A DNA stretch of 5,415 bases from Sulfurimonas sp. (GCA_015487435.1 WFPU01000294.1:1-5415); one strand, 5' to 3'; shown: positions 1 through 5,367, counted from the first letter of the stretch. Numbers and translations are program-made. Notes: a model not told the origin generated them from the sequence alone.

Positions 1-116
1 AGTTTTACCTGCTTGATGTCGTTAAAGCTGTCCTGCTGTACCGGTAAGTTAATTTCTCCTGTACTGGGGTTAAGTTCTATCACTTCGCTTGGTGTCGTTT
101 TTGATGAGGTCTGCAT
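1..116 (-). CDS. N-terminal part of an unknown phage-type protein (runs off the window)
   Basis: An ATG overlaps the stop codon of the Gp157-family gene by one base (TAATG), and AAGGA lies 7 bases upstream of it, so translation is very likely coupled. Thirty-eight codons are open to the window edge. They begin MQTSSKTTPSEVIELNP and continue with a polar, probably flexible leader that contains STGEI. This stretch matches no domain that I recognise. In phages, Gp157-family genes often sit beside single-strand annealing recombinases (ERF or RecT type) or single-strand DNA-binding proteins, which makes a recombination or replication protein the first guess. That guess rests on neighbourhood only. 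Start and reading frame are well supported; the function is not. Confidence 0.65.
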   Translation of the reverse strand, partial: MQTSSKTTPSEVIELNPSTGEINLPVQQDSFNDIKQVK

Positions 117-601
117 TATCTTATCCTTAGTGTTTCATTTTCTTGAATTGTTACACCGTCTATCACTACACCGTTCTCTACAGCTTCTTTTAAAGCTTTT
201 TTATCGGCTTTGTATTCAATCTGTACATACTCTTTAGGCAATGATGATAATTGCACCTCATCACTAATCTGTAAGCTCTTTGATGTTGCAAAATAAAAGG
301 TCGCTTTTGCCGTCTTGAGTTTTGCCAGTCCTGCTTTTTGTAAGGTCCACATCAAAAGAGATTTTAGATTGTCTGCATTATTATCAATGCTCTTTTTTCT
401 CTGCTGCAGTCTTTTTATCTCACTTGCAAGATAATCACTATCGTTCTTCAATCGTGATAATATTACTCTCACGCTATCGGCTTTATGCTCTAAGTTCTCT
501 TCAATCTCATTAAATAAAGCCGTTATTGTTTCCATATCATCAGTATCACTTGCTAGGTCATAAAGTGATTGATACTCTTCACTAATTTCTATTAATTTCA
601 T
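116..601 (-). CDS. Siphovirus Gp157-family protein
   Basis: The 161-residue product begins MKLIEISEEYQSLYDLAS. This leader is followed by an acidic segment and a long charged helical or coiled-coil region (about residues 22-88), which contains a Lys/Arg/Gln-rich patch near residues 63-71. A C-terminal portion has the pattern 'KLKTAKATFYFATSKSLQI...LP.EYV.I.YKADKKALKEAVENG', ending in a strand-rich tail. This layout is that of the Siphovirus Gp157 family, known from streptococcal phages and common in prophage early regions; the family has been linked to phage resistance but its mechanism is unclear. An in-frame ATG eight codons upstream lacks a ribosome binding site, whereas this ATG follows AAAGAGGAG at about 10 bases. 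It is the last complete gene before the left edge and overlaps the next start by one base. Confidence 0.8.
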   Translation of the reverse strand: MKLIEISEEYQSLYDLASDTDDMETITALFNEIEENLEHKADSVRVILSRLKNDSDYLASEIKRLQQRKKSIDNNADNLKSLLMWTLQKAGLAKLKTAKATFYFATSKSLQISDEVQLSSLPKEYVQIEYKADKKALKEAVENGVVIDGVTIQENETLRIR

Positions 602-611
602 TGCTATTTTT

Positions 612-620
612 CTCCTCTTT
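612..620 (-). promoter_or_regulatory. Ribosome binding site that fixes the Gp157-family start
   Basis: On the minus strand AAAGAGGAG lies 10 bases before the ATG at 601. The alternative ATG at 625 has no purine-rich site before it. The spacing is slightly long but the match to the anti-Shine-Dalgarno sequence is good. Confidence 0.6.
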
Positions 621-681
621 ATCATAAGAAAAAGCTATGTTTTTAGCGTTTCAGTTTTTAACACCCGTTTAAGCCCTATCT

Positions 682-701
682 TTCGGGATAAAGTGGATGT
701 T
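682..701. repeat. Weak hairpin in the spacer between the Rep-like and Gp157-family genes
   Basis: On the minus strand CTTTATC, a six-base CCGAAA loop and GATAGGG can form a seven-pair stem that includes two G-U pairs. It sits about 25 bases after the stop of the Rep-like gene in a 125-bp spacer. Rolling-circle origins often lie next to or inside rep genes and form hairpins, so it is a candidate to test, but no nick-site motif is recognisable. It could also be a weak RNA structure or chance. Confidence 0.2.
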
Positions 702-726
702 TTGCTAAAAAAACTTAGTATATAAC

Positions 727-1398
727 TTATAGGAGTGAAATTTCTACCTCTAAGCCACTAAATCGCTTTATAGTTTTTTCCATTTTGTTAAAATATTTTT
801 CTAGGTCTTTGACTTGCAATTTTTTAAGGTAATCTCTCATGAATGCAAATTCAAGCCTGTAAATATCTTCAGTCTCATTTTTCGTTTTCGACTTGCAATA
901 GGTCTTAATGTTCATATGATAGTTTTGTTTTTTCTCGCTTTTACTTTTGTAGTAAGTTGTGTTCCAAAACTTAAATGGTTTTCTGTCCTTGCAAAGCTGT
1001 TTTATAACTCTGTTTGGTATCTTGCCTTTAAAATCTATCGCAACATCAAGTCTCACAATGTACTCGCTGCCTATTTGCTCCAGTAAATAACTTAGCAGCT
1101 CACGCAGTAGCTTCGACCTTTCGTTATAGCCTTGCAGCCCTGCAAACTCTATTACTTGCATTTTTTTGCTTCTGCTTTGTCGCTTAATTGGTAGAGCTAA
1201 TCCTGTTGAGGTATGAAGTATTTTTGCCTCTGTAATGTTACGTGTAAGAGGTTTTTTAAACTCCTGCACCCATCTATCAGGTTCAAATATACCTATGCTT
1301 TTAACAGTTTCTATGCTATAATTTTCATCATTTTTAAAATAGCTTTCCATCTGTGAGCTGCTAAAGTTAAAGGAGTCAATTACTCCCTTTGGCTTCAT
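727..1398 (-). CDS. Rep-like protein, probable rolling-circle replication initiator (Rep_trans type)
   Basis: The 223-residue product shows the order of motifs expected of Rep_trans (replication initiation factor) proteins. There is a 'VIEFAGLQGYNE' segment near residues 82-93, then helix-rich sequence, then RLDVAIDFKG (116-125) with the R-x-D-x-A-x-D signature. A Tyr/Lys-rich stretch follows with YYKSKS (149-154) and NIKTYCKSK (163-171), and then YRLEF (180-184), the usual R-x-E strand. Such proteins nick a plasmid or phage origin through a tyrosine; Tyr167, or Tyr149/150, could serve. Family similarity is by motif order only and the protein is divergent, short and lacks any visible extra helicase domain. 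The ATG has no clear ribosome binding site and overlaps the upstream regulator gene by 23 bases, which suggests coupled translation. A second ATG 16 codons in is also without a site. Confidence 0.55.
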   Translation of the reverse strand: MKPKGVIDSFNFSSSQMESYFKNDENYSIETVKSIGIFEPDRWVQEFKKPLTRNITEAKILHTSTGLALPIKRQSRSKKMQVIEFAGLQGYNERSKLLRELLSYLLEQIGSEYIVRLDVAIDFKGKIPNRVIKQLCKDRKPFKFWNTTYYKSKSEKKQNYHMNIKTYCKSKTKNETEDIYRLEFAFMRDYLKKLQVKDLEKYFNKMEKTIKRFSGLEVEISLL

Positions 1399-1651
1399 TG
1401 CGTGAAGAGTAAATCGCTAAGATTTCTCTTACCTTTTGCAAATTCACTTCACTTCTTACCAGTCTATAGCTACCGTACCACTTTTTATTCTTTATTGGTA
1501 TTCTATCGGTAATAATATCCACCTCAAAATCATTTCTTAGTGTTGATATTTCGTTAGTTATTCGTGTAGTGCTGCACTCTAAGCTTTTTTCTGCCGTTAC
1601 TTCTTTACCATCATAAAGGGCTTGAAGTGTGGTTATAACTGCGCTTCGCAT
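1376..1651 (-). CDS. Small winged-helix (HTH_39-like) DNA-binding protein
   Basis: The product has 91 residues. An N-terminal helix (SAVITTLQALYDGKEVTAEK) leads into a probable recognition segment 'TTRITNEISTLRNDFEVDI' (28-46). A wing-like 'TDRIPIKNKKWYGSYRLV' (48-65) and a final helix close the domain. The pattern of a repeat-length helix, R-[IL]-x-x-E-I-x-x-L-R, D-I-x-T and Y-x-x-Y-x-L matches the small HTH_39-type winged helices found in prophages and islands, which probably control transcription or excision. AAGGTGG lies 5 bases before the ATG and overlaps the stop of the AlpA-like gene. The gene overlaps the Rep-like gene downstream, so alpA-like, this gene and rep form one operon. A specific target is not known. 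Confidence 0.75.
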   Translation of the reverse strand: MRSAVITTLQALYDGKEVTAEKSLECSTTRITNEISTLRNDFEVDIITDRIPIKNKKWYGSYRLVRSEVNLQKVREILAIYSSRNEAKGSN

Positions 1652-1661
1652 TTAAGCCACC

Positions 1662-1916
1662 TTATGCCGTTTTCACATTAGATTCAGTTAAATATCTAAC
1701 TATCTCTTGAAGTGGATATACAACCGTACCGTTTTTTGATTTACTCTCAAGTTTCTTATAAGATGGACCTATTCCCTGTTCTCTCATTCTGTAAAGTGTA
1801 GGTATTGATTTTTTAATGACCTGTGCTGTCTCTTTTTGATTAAGCACCGCTCCGTACTGTGGTAACATCAAAGAGTATATTTCTCTTTGTTCGTCTGTAA
1901 GTGTTTTTTTACTCAT
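1662..1916 (-). CDS. AlpA/excisionase-like helix-turn-helix regulator
   Basis: The 84-residue product carries a MerR-like excisionase helix-turn-helix: 'LNQKETAQVIKKSIPTLYRM' (25-44), then REQGIGPSYKKL and a 'TVVYPLQEIVRYL' strand-helix (64-76). This is the usual order of AlpA/Xis-type proteins: E-x-A-x-x-[IL], S-x-x-T-[LI]-Y-R, G-x-G-P, V-x-Y-x-x-x-[DE]-[IV]-x-x-[YF]-[LI]. Such proteins activate integrase or satellite operons, or bend DNA for excision. A longer reading frame begins 19 codons upstream, but its first residues look non-coding and AAGGAG lies 5 bases before this ATG. It heads a tight operon with the winged-helix and Rep-like genes, about 165 bp after the unknown 317-residue gene. 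Confidence 0.82.
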   Translation of the reverse strand: MSKKTLTDEQREIYSLMLPQYGAVLNQKETAQVIKKSIPTLYRMREQGIGPSYKKLESKSKNGTVVYPLQEIVRYLTESNVKTA

Positions 1917-1921
1917 AATGG

Positions 1922-1927
1922 CTCCTT
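1922..1927 (-). promoter_or_regulatory. Ribosome binding site that fixes the AlpA-like start
   Basis: A perfect AAGGAG on the minus strand lies 5 bases before the ATG at 1916. This supports the 84-residue product over the 103-residue reading frame. Confidence 0.75.
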
Positions 1928-2041
1928 GGCTGGAAAATATTACGAGTCTGCATCCTCTAGCAATAACAAGCAATTTTAAAATAATGCAGTACTTTAAAAC
2001 TCTTGAATTGTTATGATGTAAGTTTATAAGATTATCATGTT

Positions 2042-2090
2042 TAGCGGTAGGGGTATTTTTTTCATAAAATTACGAAATTTTTAGGGGTAG
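2042..2090 (+). repeat. TAG(G/C)GGTA repeats between the unknown gene and the AlpA-like gene
   Basis: On the plus strand TAGCGGTA (2042-2049) runs into TAGGGGTA (2048-2055), and TAGGGGTAG recurs at 2082-2090, covering the stop of the unknown gene. Short G-rich repeats stand out in this AT-rich spacer. They may bind one of the element's regulators and loosely resemble the TAGGGTACA pair before the integrase. The number of copies is small, so chance is possible. Confidence 0.3.
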
Positions 2091-3034
2091 AGATTTTTAA
2101 TCACTATTTTTCTAATATTTTCAAAAAAATCATCAGCTTGTCTATTATATAAATATGTTTTATCTATTAATTTAATTCTTTTTTCTTCCAGTTCATATAA
2201 TATCTTTTTGTAGTTTTCTTCGTTTATATTCTGTTTTTTTAATCTATTAACAACTTTTAGAACTTCATGTTTCGCATTACTGTGTATATCTTCAATACCA
2301 TTATAATGTACTCGATCCATTACTCTTAAATCATACAAAAGCTTTTCTTCTTTTTCGTCAAGTTTATATTCAACTCTAAACAAATCAAATCTATCTTTTT
2401 GTTGTTTATCGTATCTATACCACTTTTCAATTCCGTTTATTATGCTATTTGCTCGCTTTTTACCTATACCAATTTCACTCATAATTTGCAAATACTCATT
2501 TCTAACCTTAAGCTCCCATTGTTTTTTTGTCTGTGGTCTTTTGTATTTCTTATCCTCAAGCTGTTTAATTAATTCATCATCATGAAAATCTGCAAACATT
2601 CCAAACTCTCTTATTTTAAATTCTTTTAGATAATCAATCACTGTTTGTTTAGCTTTATTAAATTTTTTCATATCATTTTCTATGTCTATCGCACTATCTT
2701 CTGTTAAAGGAATAATCCCTACATCCATTGCGATACCTCTTACAATCCAAAATTCATATTCATTCTTAATATCACTTCTAGTTACATCTCTATCAAGCTG
2801 TATGTATCCTTCTAAAGGCTTCAAGATTCTACAAACATCTTCCAAGAACAACCTAAGATTTCTTTTGAATACACAATCATCCCATAATTTACGCAATACG
2901 TTTCTTCTGCTATTATTCAATAATTTCCATATTTTTATCTTATTGCTAATAGATTCATTTGTAAAAACTTCCAACAATTTTTTATTATTTAGTTCTCTTG
3001 TATTATTCCATTTGTAGCTATTTGTTATATTCAT
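2081..3034 (-). CDS. Protein of unknown function coupled to the integrase (probable cargo)
   Basis: I do not recognise this 317-residue protein. It is highly charged, rich in Lys, Asn, Asp and Glu, and predicted by eye to be almost entirely helical, with no signal peptide or membrane segment, so it is probably cytoplasmic. Around residues 187-199, EIGIGKKRANSII resembles a helix-hairpin-helix DNA-binding motif (G-I-G-x-x-x-A-x-x-I). A 'KYKRPQTKKQWELKVRNEY' patch precedes it, and a charged helical tail (about 225-290) follows. The start overlaps the integrase stop as ATGA and has AAGGA 8 bases upstream within the integrase gene, so both are made from one transcript. Its third positions look more AT-rich than those of the integrase or rep genes, which suggests separate acquisition. 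Defence, anti-phage, recombination-accessory or regulatory roles are all open. Confidence 0.75.
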   Translation of the reverse strand: MNITNSYKWNNTRELNNKKLLEVFTNESISNKIKIWKLLNNSRRNVLRKLWDDCVFKRNLRLFLEDVCRILKPLEGYIQLDRDVTRSDIKNEYEFWIVRGIAMDVGIIPLTEDSAIDIENDMKKFNKAKQTVIDYLKEFKIREFGMFADFHDDELIKQLEDKKYKRPQTKKQWELKVRNEYLQIMSEIGIGKKRANSIINGIEKWYRYDKQQKDRFDLFRVEYKLDEKEEKLLYDLRVMDRVHYNGIEDIHSNAKHEVLKVVNRLKKQNINEENYKKILYELEEKRIKLIDKTYLYNRQADDFFENIRKIVIKNLYP

Positions 3035-4125
3035 TTATACAATCCTTGTACCGCATCTTTACCGTTCTGTGGACTTAGCTTTGCATACCTCAACGTTTGG
3101 TCTATCTTTGCGTGATTCATAAGCTCTTTTATTGTGAAGATAGGCACTCCCTTAATGGCAAGGTGTGAGGCAAAAGTGTGTCTAAATGTGTGTATAACTA
3201 CTCTATTTTTTGCATCTTTGGTATCAAGCCCTTGATTGAATAGCTTATCAAGTGCAGGTTTTATCCTGTGCTGTATATTTCGCTGTGTAAGCTTTTCACT
3301 ATGTTTGCCCTCAAAGCTTATTAGATAGTCATTGATATTAAGCTGCTTCATGTACTCTCGTAATGTTTCCAATAACTCATCTTGTAGAAATCCTGTGTAT
3401 GTTTTATCTGCTTTATGGTTTTTAAGCGTGACTGTTTTTTGTTGCAGGTTCACATCTTTTTTTTGAATAGTTAAAATCGTTTCAAACCTTCCACCTGTTT
3501 GTAATGCTAAATCTACAAATAACGAGATAAGAAAATCATCTCTTATAGTCTCTTTTAGCTGCTCTATCTCTTCAAGTGTTAAGTAGCGTTCCCTCGCATT
3601 ATCTACTTTTCTTTTTGATATACCAATACATGGATTAATGATTTTTAGTTGGTAGTTTTTGATATGATGATTGAATATTGTACTTATTAGCTCTTTTGTA
3701 GCATTGATTGTTTGATTAGATAAACCTTTTGCCTCGATCTCATCAAGCAGTTTTTCAATATCTCGTCTTTCAATTTTGTTTATATCTTTATTGCCTATCA
3801 TATCTTTAATGTGGATATTGTAGCGGCTCATTCGATTTTTAGTGCTGTTCTTATCTAGGAAATATTTTTGCGCAAGGTCGCTAAACGTTACAATAGCTTT
3901 CTTTTTCTTTTGTGTAACTGCTCTAATATCTTTACCGTGCTTCATTTTAGCTATTTGTTCATTGCGTAGCTCTACTGCATTAGCAATACGAAACCCATCT
4001 TTATATGAGCCTACTTTTACCCAATGCTTTTTATTCTCTTGGTCTTTATATGAAAAGTAGAATATTTTATCGCCATCTTTCGCTACGGTATAATACACAC
4101 CCGTCTTTGATGTTTTAATCCTCAT
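3031..4125 (-). CDS. int: Tyrosine recombinase / site-specific integrase
   Basis: The enzyme catalyses insertion and excision of the element by strand exchange through a 3'-phosphotyrosine link. The 364 residues show a beta-rich N-terminal arm-binding part (about 1-65), with 'KTGVYYTVAKDGDKIFYFSY' and 'KHWVKVGSYKDGF'. A helical core-binding domain (about 78-165) and a catalytic domain (about 180-355) follow. All catalytic positions are present: Arg213 (TGGRFET), Lys238 in the beta-hairpin (Lys235 or Lys241 are alternatives), His312 and Arg315 (HTFRHTF), His338 (MNHAKI) and Tyr347 (LRYAKL). Length is normal for phage and island integrases. The start has AAAAAGG 8 bases upstream, a strong promoter and tandem repeats ahead of it, and the stop overlaps the next start. 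The integrase looks intact and functional. Confidence 0.96.
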   Translation of the reverse strand: MRIKTSKTGVYYTVAKDGDKIFYFSYKDQENKKHWVKVGSYKDGFRIANAVELRNEQIAKMKHGKDIRAVTQKKKKAIVTFSDLAQKYFLDKNSTKNRMSRYNIHIKDMIGNKDINKIERRDIEKLLDEIEAKGLSNQTINATKELISTIFNHHIKNYQLKIINPCIGISKRKVDNARERYLTLEEIEQLKETIRDDFLISLFVDLALQTGGRFETILTIQKKDVNLQQKTVTLKNHKADKTYTGFLQDELLETLREYMKQLNINDYLISFEGKHSEKLTQRNIQHRIKPALDKLFNQGLDTKDAKNRVVIHTFRHTFASHLAIKGVPIFTIKELMNHAKIDQTLRYAKLSPQNGKDAVQGLYK

Positions 4126-4133
4126 ACCAATAA

Positions 4134-4140
4134 CCTTTTT
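4134..4140 (-). promoter_or_regulatory. Ribosome binding site of the integrase
   Basis: AAAAAGG lies 8 bases before the ATG. It directly follows the tandem TAGGGTACA repeat, so a protein bound there, or RNA structure in this leader, could affect both transcription and translation start. Confidence 0.55.
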
Positions 4141-4141
4141 T

Positions 4142-4161
4142 TGTACCCTATATGTACCCTA
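4142..4161 (-). repeat. Tandem TAGGGTACA repeat ahead of the integrase (candidate arm-type or operator site)
   Basis: On the minus strand two perfect copies of the 9-mer TAGGGTACA are separated by TA, giving an 11-base period, so a protein would meet both on the same face of the helix. The pair lies in the integrase leader, 16 bases before the start codon and just upstream of the ribosome binding site. Integrases bind short direct repeats (arm-type sites) with their N-terminal domain near attP, and some repress their own gene this way. A site for the AlpA-like protein is the alternative. Confidence 0.6.
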
Positions 4162-4202
4162 ATATGTTAAAACTAAGAATAACTTGATTTTACTTGAGAA
4201 AC

Positions 4203-4231
4203 ATTATACAATGTTAAAATCCCTTTGTAAA
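4203..4231 (-). promoter_or_regulatory. Strong sigma70-type promoter for the integrase transcript
   Basis: On the minus strand TTTACA (-35, 4231-4226) and TATAAT (-10, 4208-4203) are separated by exactly 17 bases. That is five of six and six of six matches to the consensus. Transcription would start near 4196 and leave a leader of about 70 bases that contains the tandem TAGGGTACA repeat. The -35 is embedded in an inverted repeat and the -10 overlaps another (ACATT and AATGT around ATAC), so a repressor could cover the promoter. Confidence 0.7.
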
Positions 4232-4234
4232 GGG
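4221..4234. repeat. Inverted repeat CCCTTT-GT-AAAGGG over the integrase -35 element
   Basis: Two six-base arms flank a two-base centre. The -35 of the integrase promoter lies inside it. It is a plausible operator half-site pair or, less likely, part of the recombination core. It is too tight to be a good RNA hairpin unless two pairs open to leave a TGTA loop. Confidence 0.45.
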
Positions 4235-4309
4235 TATTTGAGAGGATTTGAATTAACTTTAAGAAATTTGATTAAATACTAAAATATGATGTTACGAATC
4301 ACGCCTGTA

Positions 4310-4331
4310 ATATAAGCCTTCGGGCTTATAT
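4310..4331. terminator. Nine-pair hairpin with TTCG loop, candidate bidirectional terminator
   Basis: ATATAAGCC and GGCTTATAT are perfect inverted repeats around TTCG. Read on the plus strand this is the extra-stable C(UUCG)G tetraloop. It lies downstream of the peptidase/membrane operon and upstream of the integrase promoter, a natural place for a terminator. Neither side has a proper T-run, so termination may be weak or the hairpin may serve another role. Confidence 0.4.
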
Positions 4332-4339
4332 ACTCCTAA

Positions 4340-4360
4340 ATATAGGGATTTAACCTATAT
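4340..4360. repeat. Second inverted repeat, ATATAGG / CCTATAT
   Basis: Perfect seven-base arms flank a GATTTAA loop, only 8 bases from the TTCG hairpin. The two form a pair of adjacent structures in gene-free DNA. It may belong to a terminator pair, a small RNA or a protein-binding site. Confidence 0.4.
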
Positions 4361-4521
4361 CTTAAGCTTTAGCAATCAAATGAAAATCTACCCTCTCGTA
4401 AGAATATCATCTATTTACTACCTAATGGTTAACTATTTAATACTAAGTTTTTTATGTGATTTATTCAATTTATAATGGATAGTTCTATTTTTTAGTACTT
4501 AAGAATAAAGTCTTTTTAATA

Positions 4522-4893
4522 CTATGGTTGTTTTTTAGCTAAATAGTCTTTTAATATTTGTGTTAACTCTTTTAAAATATTAAACCCTACTGATGGTGCT
4601 GTTTTTTCTTCATTTGAATTATTTTTTGCATATAAAAATCTAACTAGGGCTAATGTTATAACAGTTGGTACCATAAGTGAAGTAACAACAATTATAGTAG
4701 CTCCAGTATTTGGATTATTATTTGAAACTGTTAACATAAATGTATAAGCGATACCAAACATCACAATAATCATTATTTTTATTAATCTAAAAAATTCTGT
4801 TTTAAAACTTCTTAATTGCTCATCATCTTGTAATTTTGAACTATCAACTTTTTTCTGATAGTCATTTACTTCTCCGCCAGCTATATCACTCAT
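4522..4893 (-). CDS. Small two-segment membrane protein coupled to the ImmA-like peptidase
   Basis: I do not recognise a named family. The 123-residue product has a charged N-terminal region (1-36), then a hydrophobic segment at about 38-56 (IKIMIIVMFGIAYTFMLTV). A short polar turn (SNNNPNTG) separates this from a second segment at about 65-88, and a charged, helical C-terminal tail (89-123) follows. Both ends are probably cytoplasmic and the protein sits in the inner membrane. The start overlaps the peptidase stop as ATGA, with AGGA 5 bases upstream, so the two proteins are made together. The pairing hints that the peptidase acts on or is controlled by this protein, or that it is a membrane effector, but nothing in the sequence proves either. 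No signal peptide cleavage site is seen. Confidence 0.78.
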   Translation of the reverse strand: MSDIAGGEVNDYQKKVDSSKLQDDEQLRSFKTEFFRLIKIMIIVMFGIAYTFMLTVSNNNPNTGATIIVVTSLMVPTVITLALVRFLYAKNNSNEEKTAPSVGFNILKELTQILKDYLAKKQP

Positions 4894-5327
4894 ACCATTC
4901 CTAAGTTTTTAAGTCTATAGTGTAGAGCTGCTGTTGAAACTTCCAAAATACTTGCTAAATCATCTAAATCTGTATGTCCCAAATCATATGTAATGTGTTC
5001 TAGTGTTTCTTTAGGCATTAATATTTCAGCAGCCATTCTATTTGCTTCGACTTCTTTTATATCATAGTTTTCAGATGAGAAGTTTTTTCTAGGATCTCTT
5101 AGCATTGTATTAGAATTGTCTAAATGCCCTAAAAGGTAGTGGCTTAATTCATGAGCTATAGTAAATCTTTGTCTATTGGGATGAACAGAATTATCATATG
5201 TGATTATAATGTTATCATCTGATTTTTTTTCAATCATGCCATCAACATCAATAAAAGGAGTTCCAATAACTTCTATGTTTTTGTTTTCTGCTAATTTAAT
5301 AGGGTCAACTCTATACATATCCATCAT
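4890..5327 (-). CDS. ImmA/IrrE-family zinc metallopeptidase
   Basis: The 145-residue product carries the zinc motif HELSH (59-63) in FTIAHELSHYLLGH. The downstream 'VEANRMAAEILMP' (93-105) has Glu94 as the likely third ligand. Both are hallmarks of the ImmA/IrrE (COG2856) family, whose members cleave HTH repressors in mobile elements or stress pathways. The C-terminus (121-145) has the small 'LASILEVSTAALHYRLKNLG' helix-turn-helix-like element common in the family. The usual N-terminal HTH repressor domain is absent and no repressor gene is visible; it may lie past the right edge. Twenty codons of open frame precede this start, but AAAAGGAG lies 7 bases before this ATG and the promoter lies within the longer frame. 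The gene is coupled to a small membrane protein. Confidence 0.92.
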   Translation of the reverse strand: MMDMYRVDPIKLAENKNIEVIGTPFIDVDGMIEKKSDDNIIITYDNSVHPNRQRFTIAHELSHYLLGHLDNSNTMLRDPRKNFSSENYDIKEVEANRMAAEILMPKETLEHITYDLGHTDLDDLASILEVSTAALHYRLKNLGMV

Positions 5328-5334
5328 AATACAA

Positions 5335-5342
5335 CTCCTTTT
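5335..5342 (-). promoter_or_regulatory. Ribosome binding site that fixes the peptidase start
   Basis: AAAAGGAG lies 7 bases before ATG at 5327 (a second ATG follows at once). The upstream ATG at 5387 has no such site and would place the promoter inside the gene. Confidence 0.75.
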
Positions 5343-5348
5343 AAAATT

Positions 5349-5367
5349 TTGTGGAATTTTACCACAA
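5349..5367. promoter_or_regulatory. Palindromic operator-like site upstream of the peptidase gene
   Basis: TTGTGG and CCACAA form perfect six-base arms around a seven-base AT-rich centre, 19 bases in all. This is the size and shape of an HTH-dimer operator. It covers the proposed -10 of the peptidase promoter, so bound repressor would block transcription. ImmA-type peptidases commonly act on the repressor of their own operon, which fits, but the repressor is not in the window. Confidence 0.55.

Larger units (their letters stand above)
1..4161 (-). mobile_element. Integrated mobile element, integrase end (left end outside the window)
   Basis: Seven consecutive leftward genes encode, in order, a tyrosine recombinase, an unknown coupled protein, an AlpA-like regulator, a winged-helix regulator, a Rep-like protein, a Gp157-family protein and a truncated further gene. 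The mix of integration, excision-type control, replication and a phage recombination-neighbourhood gene is typical of phage satellites, small integrative elements and prophage early regions. No structural, packaging or conjugation gene is visible, so the class is open. The right limit is placed at the tandem repeat before the integrase. The true attachment site was not identified, because only one end is present and no repeat pair can be compared. Confidence 0.65.
4126..4521. other. Gene-free stretch between the peptidase/membrane operon and the integrase
   Basis: No convincing coding frame is present on either strand in these 396 bases. From right to left it holds two inverted repeats, an AT-rich part, a leftward promoter and the tandem repeat before the integrase. 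The element's attachment site would be expected here. I looked for an intact tRNA or tmRNA gene and found none. Confidence 0.6.

Noticed and set aside
13..237. Plus-strand open frame over the Gp157-family gene
   Set aside because: It is a shadow of two well-supported minus-strand genes and has no ribosome binding site or recognisable domain.
814..1086. Plus-strand open frame opposite the Rep-like gene
   Set aside because: The minus frame has clear family motifs; this frame has none.
2055..2080. AT-only stem TTTCATAA/TTACGAAA followed by T residues on the plus strand
   Set aside because: It would terminate plus-strand RNA, where no gene ends; the stem is weak and expected by chance in such AT-rich DNA.
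2682..3017. Plus-strand hydrophobic open frame opposite the unknown 317-residue gene
   Set aside because: Its Leu/Ser/Phe-rich sequence is what the antisense of a Lys/Asn/Glu-rich gene gives; the minus frame is longer and coupled to the integrase.
3842..4060. Plus-strand cysteine-rich and phenylalanine-rich open frame opposite the integrase N-terminus
   Set aside because: It is an antisense shadow of a clear integrase domain.
4235..4260. Minus-strand TTCAAATCCTCTC resembles the T-loop and 3' arm of a tRNA, as in an attachment core
   Set aside because: The preceding bases (GTTAA) do not pair with CCTCT, no CCA end follows, and no anticodon arm is visible upstream. A diverged att fragment is possible but needs the other element end to test.
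4493..4524. Imperfect inverted repeat (TAGTA ... TACTA) just after the membrane-protein stop, considered as a terminator
   Set aside because: The stem has an internal loop and is followed by A residues rather than a T-run on the minus strand.
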